Of a stretch of 64,000 nt of DNA, positions 38,238-46,426 are shown one piece after another. The position numbers and the translations under genes were made by a program. Each line of letters starts with the position of its first letter. Positions within the stretch are counted from its first letter, which is position 1. This DNA comes from Saprospiraceae bacterium (GTDB lineage: Bacteria > Bacteroidota > Bacteroidia > Chitinophagales > Saprospiraceae). The stretch is taken from contig JADKEB010000031.1 of NCBI GenBank assembly GCA_016718205.1, positions 372,001 through 436,000 on the forward strand, read 5' to 3'. The notes under the pieces are model-generated. The model was not told where the DNA came from. It did no database searches and saw only the letters and a list, made by a program, of their open reading frames with translations.

Positions 38238-39149
38238 TTGAACTTAAACGAGCGTATCTCTGAATTCACAGCATATTTGACAGTTGAAAAAAAATACAGC
38301 AGTCATAGTACAGCAGCATATGCCACTGATCTTGAGCAGTTTACTGATTTTTGTTTTCGCACGTTTGAAACTCAAAGTGCAACAGATGTCACACATTTGA
38401 TGATCAGAAGTTGGATCGTAAGCATGATGACAGAAAAAATAAATACATCGACCGTCAATAGAAAAATATCAGCATTAAGGACATTTTTTAAATGGTTGAT
38501 AAGAAAAAAGTATGCCACTAAAAATCCCATGCAAAAGGTATTGGCTCCCAAAAAAGCAAAACGATTGCCGGTAGTCGTTAATGATGCCAATATTGAAAGG
38601 CTACTTGAAGACAACCTTACTTCAGATTCCGAGCAGGACGTATATTCTGAAGCAAGAAATAAATTTATAGTAGAATTATTGTACTCTACAGGTATAAGAC
38701 GTGCAGAACTTGTGGGTATGAATGTCAATGATATTAATTTTGCCCGTGGTGAAATCAGGGTGACAGGAAAAGGAAATAAAGTGCGTAGTATACCCATGAC
38801 AAATGATTTGACTGACTCAGTACGACATTATTTGACTGTGAGGAACCATTCTTTTGCTGAAAATCATGAGGATGCACTTTTTCTGACACAGAAAGGGAAA
38901 CGTATTTATCCCAGGATGGTACATACTATTGTGCACATGAAGCTTTCAGGGGTGACTACCCTTGAGAAAAAGAGTCCGCATGTATTGCGACATTCATTTG
39001 CCACACATATGCTGGATCGCGGAGCTGAGCTAAATGCCATCAAAGAGCTTTTGGGGCATGCCAATCTTGCAGCCACTCAAGTATATACACACAATAGTAT
39101 TTCAAAGCTGAAAGAAGCATATGGTAAAGCACATCCAAGAAAAAATTGA
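38238..39149 (+). CDS. xerC: Tyrosine recombinase XerC/XerD-type
   Basis: 303 aa from a TTG start; an ATG at 38228 is in another frame. N-terminal SAM-like core-binding domain (residues 1-95), then the catalytic domain with Arg154 (STGIRRAEL), Lys178 (VTGKGNK), His248 and Arg251 (PHVLRHSFATHML), His274 (LLGHANLAAT) and nucleophile Tyr283 (QVYTH). Length and sequence match chromosomal Xer recombinases that resolve dimers at dif rather than integrases. Whether it is XerC or XerD needs a tree. There is no dif site or mobile element next to it. It is followed by the hibernation factor gene. Confidence 0.92.
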   Translation: MNLNERISEFTAYLTVEKKYSSHSTAAYATDLEQFTDFCFRTFETQSATDVTHLMIRSWIVSMMTEKINTSTVNRKISALRTFFKWLIRKKYATKNPMQKVLAPKKAKRLPVVVNDANIERLLEDNLTSDSEQDVYSEARNKFIVELLYSTGIRRAELVGMNVNDINFARGEIRVTGKGNKVRSIPMTNDLTDSVRHYLTVRNHSFAENHEDALFLTQKGKRIYPRMVHTIVHMKLSGVTTLEKKSPHVLRHSFATHMLDRGAELNAIKELLGHANLAATQVYTHNSISKLKEAYGKAHPRKN

Positions 39150-39427
39150 GTCAATGTTTTTGATCATAATGATAAATGATATAAATCAATGAGTGGTGGA
39201 AATGAAGTAATTAAATATAAATCAGGAAGTTAAAGATGAATACACCTGTTAGCAACATTTAATATTGTTATTTTTAGAACTTAAACTTGTTTATTTGATT
39301 TATTTTGCATATCTTTATTCATACAAAATCGCTTAAAGACTATGTCTTGAATATCAGTAAATCAGAGGTGAGAGTACGATACTAAATTTGGAATTTATTT
39401 TTTTTAACAATAAAATATTTTTGAAGT

Positions 39428-39730
39428 ATGCAAGTAACATTTCAGACGGTTCATTTTACCGCCGATCAAAAATTGAAGGATTATATAAGTGATAAGCTTC
39501 AAAAACTGGAAAAGTTTTATCCGAAAATTATTCAATCAACCGTGTATCTTAAGCTTGAAAATTCAGGTCAGGTGAAAGATAAAGTTATAGAGATTAAAAT
39601 GACTGTTCCCGGAAGTACAGTGATGGCAACTTATACAGATAAAACATTCGAGGCTTCGTTTGATGAAGCTTTGGAAAATATTAAAAGACAACTTAAAAAG
39701 CTCAACGACAAAGCTCAGGCTGTCAGATAG
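39428..39730 (+). CDS. hpf: Ribosome hibernation-promoting factor, short form
   Basis: 100 aa, the length of short HPF/RaiA proteins. Sequence MQVTFQTVHFTADQKLKDYISDKLQKLEKFYP, the central strands TVYLKLEN...KVIEIKMTVPG, and the helix EASFDEALENIKRQLKKLNDKA give the expected beta-alpha-beta3-alpha fold with basic residues that bind 16S rRNA between the head and body. It silences ribosomes in stationary phase. It is 278 bp after xerC, with its own transcription likely, and ends at a clear terminator. Confidence 0.93.
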   Translation: MQVTFQTVHFTADQKLKDYISDKLQKLEKFYPKIIQSTVYLKLENSGQVKDKVIEIKMTVPGSTVMATYTDKTFEASFDEALENIKRQLKKLNDKAQAVR

Positions 39731-39783
39731 TATGGTAGTTTGCCCAATATCGGGACTTACTGAAAAATAATTCTGTAAAAAGT

Positions 39784-39814
39784 AAGGGGTTGAATTTCAA
39801 CCCTTTATTTTTTG
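39784..39814 (+). terminator. Rho-independent terminator of hpf
   Basis: The stem AGGGGTTGAA / TTCAACCCTT has a minimal loop and is followed by TATTTTTTG. It lies 53 bp after the hpf stop on the plus strand. Confidence 0.75.
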
Positions 39815-39838
39815 TTTCATTCTGGTTTTAAGGTTCTA

Positions 39839-40000
39839 GTGCTACAAGAACAAAATAAATAGACATAAAACTTGACCTTATTTTCAATATCTTCGTTGAA
39901 AAGCCTCGCCGAACCACCTCGGGTTCGCCTGCGTTTTTCGCCTTAATCTTGAAAATAATTCCTGCGTTTTATACGTATATTTACTTCATTCTTGTAGCAC
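39839..40000. repeat. Long inverted repeat between convergent hpf and mnmD
   Basis: Left arm from GTGCTACAAGAA (39839) and right arm ending TTCTTGTAGCAC (40000) match imperfectly over about 45 bases, including ATAAAAC...TTATTTTCAA against TTGAAAATAA...GTTTTAT. An inner stem CGAACC...GGTTCG sits at the centre. The right arm includes the last codons of mnmD (MTRATRMK), so the left arm is an inverted copy of that gene end. It could be a bidirectional terminator or an inverted-duplication scar. Confidence 0.65.
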
Positions 40001-40637
40001 GGGTCATTTCTCTTTTACCCGGAGGTCCGGGTATCTTTTCTATTATGAATCCAGCTTGTTTCAGATTGCGTCTGAATTGTCCCTGAGCACAATAAGTGAC
40101 CAACAATCCACCTGGAGAAAGGATGTTAAACATTTTATCCATGATATCAGTTTCCCAAAGTTCCTGCTGTGTTCCGGGACCAAAAGCATCATAAAAAATG
40201 ACATCAAACATGTCTTCATTCTTATAGTCCTGCAACTTTGTTTCTATTTTTTGCAAATTGAAATGGGGCGACAAAGTTGTTTTTTGATTCCATGGTACTT
40301 GGTGTATTTTTAGAAATAAATCTTTGAAACCCAAAAAATCTGCAAAATTTAATTGCTTAAAATTATCTTCGGAAATAGGGTAAGCTTCTATTCCGGTGTA
40401 AGATATATTCGCATGTTTTTCCGAAGCCCAAAGCGCAGACATAAATGCATTTAAGCCTGTACCGAAACCCATTTCGAAAACTGAAATGCTATTCTTTTTA
40501 CTTTGAAATAAATATTCCAATCCGGAATCAATGAATACCACTTTACTTTCAGTGATAGCTCCATACATAGAGTGGTAAGTAACCTGAAATTTTTCTGAAA
40601 CAACGGTATGAGACCCGTCGTTGGAAGTTTTGATCAT
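39981..40637 (-). CDS. mnmD: MnmD-type tRNA methyltransferase (DUF752 family)
   Basis: 218 aa. Rossmann-type methyltransferase with the SAM motif VFEMGFGTGLNAFM, the catalytic-side VIFYDAFGPGTQQELWE and GGLLVTYCAQGQFRRNLKQAGF, and the family ending EKIPGPPGKREMTRA. This is the methyltransferase half of MnmC found as a stand-alone protein; it completes 5-methylaminomethyl-(2-thio)uridine at the tRNA wobble position. The FAD half is not present. The start overlaps the stop of ytxJ by 4 bp. The last codons fall in a long inverted repeat. Confidence 0.9.
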   Translation of the reverse strand: MIKTSNDGSHTVVSEKFQVTYHSMYGAITESKVVFIDSGLEYLFQSKKNSISVFEMGFGTGLNAFMSALWASEKHANISYTGIEAYPISEDNFKQLNFADFLGFKDLFLKIHQVPWNQKTTLSPHFNLQKIETKLQDYKNEDMFDVIFYDAFGPGTQQELWETDIMDKMFNILSPGGLLVTYCAQGQFRRNLKQAGFIIEKIPGPPGKREMTRATRMK

Positions 40638-40984
40638 AAAGATGTTGTGGTGCCCCAGGCTAAACTTTCTTTCAGTTCATCTACAGAAATATCAAAATGC
40701 GAAGCATCATAAATACAATCTTTATTTCTAATGAGCAGTATTTGAGGTGATTCGTGGTGGACATGTAATTTTTCAGCAATAGCATCAGATACATTTCTGT
40801 ACTTTTTTAGGTCAAGATAGTAGATATCCAAATCATGCAAATCCCAGTTTTCTTCCAGTCTCATCTTAGCCATATGACTGATAGAACAAGTTGTACTGTG
40901 TTTAAAGATTACAATATCTTTGGATGTAGACTCAGTTAATAGAGTATCCAAACCCAGCAGAGAGTTAAGTGTTTTCCAAACCAT
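40634..40984 (-). CDS. ytxJ: Bacillithiol-system redox protein YtxJ
   Basis: 116 aa, thioredoxin-like fold of the DUF2847/YtxJ family. The motif IVIFKHSTTCSISHMAK has the single active Cys (TCxxS), as in monothiol bacilliredoxins. ESPQILLIRNKDCIYDASHFDIS is the conserved C-terminal half. It is thought to remove bacillithiol from protein thiols, so this bacterium probably uses bacillithiol. It overlaps mnmD by 4 bp and is followed upstream by a small lipoprotein gene 8 bp away. Confidence 0.9.
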   Translation of the reverse strand: MVWKTLNSLLGLDTLLTESTSKDIVIFKHSTTCSISHMAKMRLEENWDLHDLDIYYLDLKKYRNVSDAIAEKLHVHHESPQILLIRNKDCIYDASHFDISVDELKESLAWGTTTSL

Positions 40985-40992
40985 TAGTTTTA

Positions 40993-41139
40993 TTATTTTA
41001 CTATGGAGAGACCGATTTTGATTGGAGATTTTAGCTCATACGGACAACCATATCCTCCTCTGTTACATGAAGAAAATGTAACGGATAATACTAATAACCC
41101 TATCGCCAGAAGCGCAAATTTTCTATTTTTACTAAACAT
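40993..41139 (-). CDS. Small lipoprotein with GYGCPYEL motif
   Basis: 48 aa from the ATG at 41139 (MFSKNRKFALLAIGLLVLSVTFSSC), a clean lipoprotein signal with the lipid Cys near residue 25. A longer frame to 41181 has 14 extra residues before the signal and is not favoured. The mature part is only about 24 residues, with NRGGYGCPYELKSP as its core, a motif I recall in many tiny Bacteroidota lipoproteins. The single extra Cys could bind metal or form a disulfide. It is the first gene of the ytxJ-mnmD group. Function unknown. Confidence 0.7.
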   Translation of the reverse strand: MFSKNRKFALLAIGLLVLSVTFSSCNRGGYGCPYELKSPIKIGLSIVK

Positions 41140-41256
41140 AATATTCTGAATCTTTGTGTAAAACAACGTAATTGGATACAAAAATATTGCAATAAGACAA
41201 TATAAAAGTAAATATGATTAATAAATGTCAAATGTTTATCTAAAATTTAACAAATA

Positions 41257-41288
41257 TTGGGCAATTTTAAACCCCTTCTTTACCTTTG
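41257..41288 (+). promoter_or_regulatory. Promoter of the mpl-type gene
   Basis: TTG at 41257-41259, a 21-bp spacer, then TACCTTTG at 41281-41288, matching the Bacteroidota consensus. The GTG start at 41307 is 18 bp after the -7 element, which leaves a very short leader and argues against the upstream TTG start at 41286. Confidence 0.65.
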
Positions 41289-41306
41289 GTCTTCAAAATT
41301 AATGCC

Positions 41307-42632
41307 GTGAGAATACATCTTATAGCTATAGGAGGTGCAGCGATGCATAATATAGCACTTGAACTGAAAGCCACAGGACATGATATTTCGGGGTCGGATG
41401 ACGAAATATATGAACCATCATTGACCCGCCTTAGAAATGCAGGTATTCTACCCGAGAGTTTTGGCTGGAATCCAGGAAACATCTCCCGGGACATTGATTT
41501 TATCGTTCTTGGGATGCATGCCCGAGCTGACAATCCGGAGCTGATCGCAGCTCAGTCTTATGGTATTCCTGTATATTCTTATCCTGAATTTATATACAGA
41601 CATGCTTTTGACAAAAAAAGGGTAGTGGTGGCAGGCAGTCATGGGAAAACTACAACTACCGCAATGATATTGCACGTACTCCAAAAGCAGATGATGGATT
41701 TTGATTATCTTGTCGGGGCACAATTGGATGGTTTTGAGCGTATGGTCAAACTCAGTGATGCACCGATCATCATCATCGAAGGAGATGAATATTTGAGCAG
41801 TCCTATAGACCGCATACCTAAGATACATCATTACAAGCCTCATATTGCTGTGATTACCGGTATTGCCTGGGATCATATGAATGTATTTCCTACTTTTGAT
41901 AATTATAAAGAACAGTTTCTGATTTTTATCAAAACAATGGAACACAACAGCCAACTCTTTTATTTTGAACCTGATGAAATACTCTGTGACATAGTGGAAC
42001 AATCAAAACATCCTGAACCATTCCCATATAACAGTTTGAAAATCAATGAAAAAAAAGAAGTTGTATTTGAAGGAAGAACTTATACGATATCTACGATTGG
42101 TGAACATAATTTGCGCAACATGCAGGCAGCAATGTTAGTATGCCAGAGTCTTGGTATCTCTGGTGATACATTTTTGCAGCATATTTCTGATTTCATAGGA
42201 GCCAGTAAAAGACTTCAAAAACTTGCAGGAGATGATAAAAGAGTTTTTTACCTCGATTTTGCACATGCTCCCAGTAAAGTCAAAGCTACAACAGACGCAT
42301 TTAAAGTGTGGTTTGGTACTAAGAAACTACTTGCAGTATTGGAATTACACACATTTTCAAGTCTGAATAAAGATTTTATACCACAATATGCCGACGCCCT
42401 GAAAAGTGCTGATAAAGCCATAGTATTTTATAATGAGCATACATTGAAAATGAAAAACATGCCACCATTAGATGAAGCATTTTTGAAATTTTCGTTTGGT
42501 CACAAGGATTTGGAAATCTTTACGGATGAGAAAAAGCTCCGCGAGCGTATTGATGCGGACGTTTTTGAAGACCATAACATTTTGTTGATGACTTCCGGCA
42601 ATTTTAATAAAATGGATCTGAAATTCAGCTAA
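41307..42632 (+). CDS. mpl: UDP-N-acetylmuramate:peptide ligase (Mpl/MurC-type)
   Basis: 441 aa from GTG 41307 (MRIHLIAIGGAAMHNIAL). Mur-ligase domains: N-terminal nucleotide-binding GIGG-like loop, central ATP-binding P-loop VVVAGSHGKTTTTAMI, IIEGDEYLSS and AWDHMNVFP, and a C-terminal domain with YLDFAHAPSKVKAT. This pattern and the lack of MurC's usual neighbours fit Mpl, which attaches recycled murein tripeptide to UDP-MurNAc. MurC cannot be excluded without a tree, but the HAPSKVKAT motif and stand-alone position favour Mpl. It ends against a long hairpin shared with the convergent CHAP gene. Confidence 0.87.
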   Translation: MRIHLIAIGGAAMHNIALELKATGHDISGSDDEIYEPSLTRLRNAGILPESFGWNPGNISRDIDFIVLGMHARADNPELIAAQSYGIPVYSYPEFIYRHAFDKKRVVVAGSHGKTTTTAMILHVLQKQMMDFDYLVGAQLDGFERMVKLSDAPIIIIEGDEYLSSPIDRIPKIHHYKPHIAVITGIAWDHMNVFPTFDNYKEQFLIFIKTMEHNSQLFYFEPDEILCDIVEQSKHPEPFPYNSLKINEKKEVVFEGRTYTISTIGEHNLRNMQAAMLVCQSLGISGDTFLQHISDFIGASKRLQKLAGDDKRVFYLDFAHAPSKVKATTDAFKVWFGTKKLLAVLELHTFSSLNKDFIPQYADALKSADKAIVFYNEHTLKMKNMPPLDEAFLKFSFGHKDLEIFTDEKKLRERIDADVFEDHNILLMTSGNFNKMDLKFS

Positions 42633-42791
42633 GGGCTTGCTACGATATAAAGTTTACAAAATTGACGCTGGAATTTTGGTTTTTATCAAGGCAAAATTTT
42701 CAAGCATAGCCTTAGCTACGGTTTAAAATTTTAACGTAGATAAAGAGCAAAATAACAAGTCAAGATGTATAGGTTATACAGTATCAAGCCC
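42633..42791. repeat. Long imperfect hairpin between convergent mpl and CHAP genes
   Basis: GGGCTTG at 42633-42639 faces CAAGCCC at 42785-42791, and the arms remain partly complementary over more than 50 bases (ATTTTGGTTTTTATC against GATAAAGAGCAAAAT), with an inner AAAATTTT pair. The word CTTGACTTGTTATTTTG on the minus strand resembles CTTGACCTTATTTTC in the hairpin at 39839, so they may belong to one class. It starts right at the mpl stop and ends 8 bp before the CHAP stop, as a shared terminator would. Confidence 0.5.
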
Positions 42792-42799
42792 TGATCGGG

Positions 42800-43351
42800 T
42801 TATTCCTTTCTCAACCAGCCAAGGATATTGTAATCGGCTATGGTCCAGTACTGATAAAAATTAACTAGCGGAATTTTAAGCCTTGTTTTATAGCCCATAT
42901 TTTGCTGAATCAATTCGATTTCATTTTCGCTAACTTTAGAAATAATGGCTACATGGCCAAAATTATTTCCGGGATAACCATCATATACTAAGAGGTCATG
43001 AACCTGGGGTTTATATTCTCTTACATTTCTGTATTGCATCAAGCCCCTTTTTTTATTGAATGCTTTGTCTTCAAGCGATTTATCAAAAAAATCTTTTGCA
43101 TGGCCAAAGGCGTTGGGCATTTTGTGGTCATATATCTGATAATAGTAACGCTTCACAAATTCCACACATTGGTACTTTAGTCCGAGGTTATATCCACCTG
43201 ATGTGATGTTTCTTCCGGCTACATGAGTGAAGTCTGGCCCATTGTAATACACATCCACTCCATTGAATGAATCGATTTTATGGCCAATAGAATTGGTGGT
43301 ATCAAAACTTGATATGATCAAAATGGTGAAAATAAAAAAATGCAATTTCAT
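42800..43351 (-). CDS. CHAP-domain protein, exported
   Basis: About 183 aa from the ATG at 43351 (MKLHFFIFTILIISSFDTTNS), chosen because the longer frame puts 9 charged residues before the signal peptide. The CHAP domain covers most of the mature part: catalytic Cys in LKYQCVEFVKRYY, catalytic His in NNFGHVAIISKVSENEI, then NMGYKTRL...ILGWLRK. CHAP amidases cut peptidoglycan peptides or glutathionylspermidine-type amides. With a signal peptide and no autolysin partners, a murein amidase is most likely; the substrate is not certain. Confidence 0.85.
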   Translation of the reverse strand: MKLHFFIFTILIISSFDTTNSIGHKIDSFNGVDVYYNGPDFTHVAGRNITSGGYNLGLKYQCVEFVKRYYYQIYDHKMPNAFGHAKDFFDKSLEDKAFNKKRGLMQYRNVREYKPQVHDLLVYDGYPGNNFGHVAIISKVSENEIELIQQNMGYKTRLKIPLVNFYQYWTIADYNILGWLRKE

Positions 43352-43414
43352 AACTATACACTTATCTGCACGACGCAAAGATAACTATTTATTATGAAAA
43401 AATATGATATTTAT

Positions 43415-43562
43415 GTGTGTATCCATAATTGAACTTTAATAAAAATTCCTTTTGTTATACCTCAACCCTGAAGGGAGACAAAAACAAATTTGTTATACCC
43501 CAACCCTGAAGGGAGACAAAAACAATTTTATAACAATTGAATGAAAAAAATGGGATACACCC
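43415..43562. repeat. MITE-like element, family A, copy 3 with internal duplication
   Basis: Ends GTGTGTATCCAT and TGGGATACACCC. The interior follows copy 1 (TTGAACTTTAATAAAAATTC, ATTTTATAACAATTGAATG), but the 38-bp core with ATACCxCAACCCTGAAGGG occurs twice, starting at 43451 and 43489, making the copy 148 bp. The tandem core suggests replication slippage. Confidence 0.75.
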
Positions 43563-43649
43563 GTATTTACTTGCTTTAATATGAATCATTTTTATGTTTT
43601 AATGATTTTGTTTTTTTACTTATCCTAAAAATCGAAAAGCCATCTTCAA

Positions 43650-44204
43650 TTAAAATGTAAAACCACCAACAAGAGCCATAACACTTTTTCCTTCCGCAAT
43701 CAATACCGACGGGGCGACTCTGAATTTGTGAAACATCATATTCAACTCAAATCCTAAACCTATTGTTTTTCTATTTCGGGAATAAGTCCCGGAATTATTT
43801 TGTAGCAACATCAAAAAAACAGGCGTCAAAACTGTTGTTTCATTTAGTTGCCGTCTCATAGCTAAACCTCCACCCGCAGCAAATACTCCTGTACCTCCGA
43901 TAATAGAATATGCAGCTACCAAAGGAAATGTAATTGTTCTTCCTTCACTTTCAATTTTACCAAGGGCGACATTCACATCAAAAGAATAATTGCTGTTGGT
44001 GGTACTGCCGGACTTGGCAAATCCCAGACTGAAAACTCCGTTTATAGTATAATCTGCTCCCAATATAATACCATCAGGATTTTTTAAAAACGTACCAGTA
44101 TAAAGACTTAGACCACTTTGACCTTTTTTGTAAAAATATGTTTGTGCAAATGAAAAAGTGGTACAAAAAAAAAGAATAGTTAACGATAAAGTAAGATGTT
44201 TCAT
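43650..44204 (-). CDS. Outer-membrane beta-barrel protein of unknown function
   Basis: 184 aa with signal peptide MKHLTLSLTILFFCTTFSFAQ. The mature part has about eight alternating amphipathic strands with Gly and aromatic residues (GLSLYTGTFL, GVFSLGFAKSG, KTIGLGFELNMMFHKFRVAPSVL) and ends GGFTF, the C-terminal Phe needed for barrel insertion. Size fits an eight-stranded OmpX/OmpW-like barrel. No specific family recognised. It is 31 bp downstream of the NTPase gene on the same strand, so possibly co-transcribed. Confidence 0.75.
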   Translation of the reverse strand: MKHLTLSLTILFFCTTFSFAQTYFYKKGQSGLSLYTGTFLKNPDGIILGADYTINGVFSLGFAKSGSTTNSNYSFDVNVALGKIESEGRTITFPLVAAYSIIGGTGVFAAGGGLAMRRQLNETTVLTPVFLMLLQNNSGTYSRNRKTIGLGFELNMMFHKFRVAPSVLIAEGKSVMALVGGFTF

Positions 44205-44235
44205 GTCACAGAAATTAAAAACTCTAAAACTTATT

Positions 44236-44769
44236 TTAAATGCCTAATTTCAATTGAATTTTTTCTTTTTCTAAAATATCTATAATTGTACAATTCAGCT
44301 TATATCTTTCCATAACCTCATGCACCAAATAGTTCCGTACAATTAATATCAGCAAAGTATCATCATTCAGAGAGTACAAAGGTAATATTTTCTTTAATGA
44401 AAGATCAAATCCTTCTCCTCTTAATTCCAATTTTCCAACCTCATCGATGACAAAAATCTTTTTATGATGAGACTGAATATTTGAAATCATTTGATTTCCC
44501 AGATCAAATACATTTTTATCAAAATGATAATGTCCAATGGAAATGGTATGATCTTTATCAGAAGTTGGGTCTATTTCAAACGGTAAACATTCCTTTGTGT
44601 CCAACCTGAAAAAGTGCCTTCTTCCATGAATATCAGGTGTCAGAAAACCTCCGCAATCAGGAATGTTTTCCAGCAGTTCCATTAAAAATGTTGTTTTGCC
44701 ACTTTTTATGGGTCCTGTGAGGATTGTAATATTAGTACTCCTTGTGTCAGATAATGCTTTGGTGATCAT
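44236..44769 (-). CDS. THEP1-like P-loop NTPase
   Basis: 177 aa. Walker A is ILTGPIKSGKTTFLMEL and Walker B is KKIFVIDEVGKLELRGEGFD, the pattern of the NTPase_1/THEP1 family (ENxPD...GGFLTPDI after the first helix). Known members hydrolyse nucleoside triphosphates in vitro; their role in cells is not settled. It overlaps by 4 bp the end of a polytopic membrane protein gene, so the two are co-translated and probably act together. The pairing recalls an energising ATPase with a transporter, but the THEP1 fold is not a transport ATPase, so this is open. Confidence 0.82.
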   Translation of the reverse strand: MITKALSDTRSTNITILTGPIKSGKTTFLMELLENIPDCGGFLTPDIHGRRHFFRLDTKECLPFEIDPTSDKDHTISIGHYHFDKNVFDLGNQMISNIQSHHKKIFVIDEVGKLELRGEGFDLSLKKILPLYSLNDDTLLILIVRNYLVHEVMERYKLNCTIIDILEKEKIQLKLGI

Positions 44770-45758
44770 TTTTTATAATCTAATGACAACTGCAGTAATC
44801 CTAAGATATAGATTTTCAGCTTTTTAACTCCGGTATATTCATTATTTACTTGATGCACTAATGCCAAAGCTCTTCCGGCAAAGTCAGGGATGTCAGCTAC
44901 AATTTCTTTCAATAGCTGTTGATTCTGATGAGATGTATCGGTGGTGTTTTTAAGTATGAATGCTTTCATTACCGGGCCAAAAATGAAAATCAATCCTACA
45001 CTAACCAATAATGATCTGATAAAAATATAAATTATTTCAGTTGCGGGTAACTCTGGTACAAGAAATTTGATCATCATTAATACTCCTGCAAGTATCAAAA
45101 ATCCTATGGAAAGTGCTTGCAACACATTTTTTTTCATGACGCGCGATGGAAGTACCACTGTTTCAGGAATTTTTATATCAAGGTTCCATAATTTGTGTGG
45201 TATCGTAGGTAGCCACAATCCGAGTATAACTCCCGCAACAATGTGCAGAAAAATATAAATACTAAAAACACCGAAAACAAAAGATGGAATTTCGTTGATA
45301 CCCAGTGTCTGGGCAAACGAAAGTGCGGCTTTGTCGACTGCTTTCATAAAGGTCATCCCATATATAAATACCATAATCAACACACGTTGGATGGCGGACT
45401 CCAACATGCAGACGAGACTGAAAATCAGGCATTTTGCATTAAAGTGTTTATTGCTTTTGAACAAAAAATACCCGAGATATGCTTGAAATACTACGGCCAC
45501 ATAAGCCTGCCAAGGCGAGTGAGGACTTACTGTAAACTTTACAAGTAAGACTACACCTAATGCTTTTAATATGGTCAGTCTATTATTGGTAAAATATGAC
45601 AATAAGGATATGCATATAATAGCAATACCACCTACAAAAATACCTGTAAAAGGCAACTTGAGTGCATGGAGAATGCCCCCAATGCCAGATTCAGCAAAAG
45701 CCCATAATAATATCAGGCCATTAGGGTTAATTTCTCTGGTTGAATTGTTATTTTCCAA
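44766..45758 (-). CDS. Polytopic membrane protein paired with the NTPase, ECF-like
   Basis: 330 aa with about nine hydrophobic segments and a C-terminal soluble tail (residues about 270-330, DIPDFAGRALALVHQVNNEY). The opening FAESGIGGILHALKLPFTGIFVGG followed by short helices resembles substrate-specific components of ECF transporters, with low certainty. No known family motif beyond this. The stop overlaps the start of the THEP1-like NTPase by 4 bp. It could be a vitamin or metal transporter subunit, or an unknown membrane factor working with the NTPase. Confidence 0.6.
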   Translation of the reverse strand: MENNNSTREINPNGLILLWAFAESGIGGILHALKLPFTGIFVGGIAIICISLLSYFTNNRLTILKALGVVLLVKFTVSPHSPWQAYVAVVFQAYLGYFLFKSNKHFNAKCLIFSLVCMLESAIQRVLIMVFIYGMTFMKAVDKAALSFAQTLGINEIPSFVFGVFSIYIFLHIVAGVILGLWLPTIPHKLWNLDIKIPETVVLPSRVMKKNVLQALSIGFLILAGVLMMIKFLVPELPATEIIYIFIRSLLVSVGLIFIFGPVMKAFILKNTTDTSHQNQQLLKEIVADIPDFAGRALALVHQVNNEYTGVKKLKIYILGLLQLSLDYKK

Positions 45759-45889
45759 ATTTTGAAAGTAAAATCTGTAGCGAAGGTAAGGAGATATTTG
45801 GTATTTTGGTATACATGAGGACTACTATCGGGTAGATTTTAGATTTTATGAGAAAGATGATTTTAATAACTCCAGAAATTCTTCCTTGC

Positions 45890-46399
45890 GTCTGATTGGT
45901 ACCGTGTTATCTGGATGGTACGCTCGTAGCTATCGGTTCCTCACATAATCTTACCAATGTTGTAATACATACCATGCAATGCGCAGCTGAAGATGTGTGT
46001 CGAAACAGGGATTCATGCAGCTACAAAAATTACAGTAAAATGTTTAGCTATATGCTTATGCCCTTCAAATCCATCCTTTACCCTTAAGGAGGGCAATAAA
46101 GCACCAGTTTCAGTATTTTGTAATCAATCACCGACTACCATACCAGTTCTGGATTGTCCGGTTGATTCTCTAACTATTTTAGGAAATTTTGGATGTGCTT
46201 CATCTGATATTAGTAAGTCGTGCCCACAGAATGCTATTTCTTGGACATTAGACCTGTGCTCCATGATACGTCTGGAATTGGTACCGTATCGAATTTTGGA
46301 GTAGGCTTTACAGCAAGTTCTATTGCAGCTGCTGGTACTTATTCCCTGACTCTGGCTACGGTTCAAGGATTTGGATTTCATAGAGGACAAACTTTGTAA
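45890..46399 (+). pseudogene. Decayed 5' part of a T9SS-secreted protein gene
   Basis: Protein-like pieces occur in alternating frames: DGTLVAIGSSHNLTNVVIHT (45917 on), TTIPVLDCPVDSLTILGNFG (46137 on), ISWTLDL, then VLHDTSGIGTVSNFGVGF and AAGTYSLTLATVQGFGFH. The last piece is in the same frame as the downstream 46427 gene, but a TAA at 46397-46399 interrupts GQTL-stop-ACEDGILTSV. No continuous gene can start here. It is probably the wrecked N-terminal part of the same secreted protein. Sequencing error alone is less likely because an in-frame stop and several shifts are both needed. Confidence 0.5.
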
Positions 46400-46426
46400 G
46401 CTTGTGAAGATGGTATTTTAACATCA

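Noticed and set aside
38238..39149. Integrase of a mobile island
   Set aside because: The length and motifs match chromosomal Xer recombinases, and no attachment repeats or cargo genes are nearby.
43446..43526. Possible CRISPR-like direct repeat
   Set aside because: There are only two adjacent 38-bp units with no spacers, inside an inverted-repeat element; this is slippage, not a CRISPR array.
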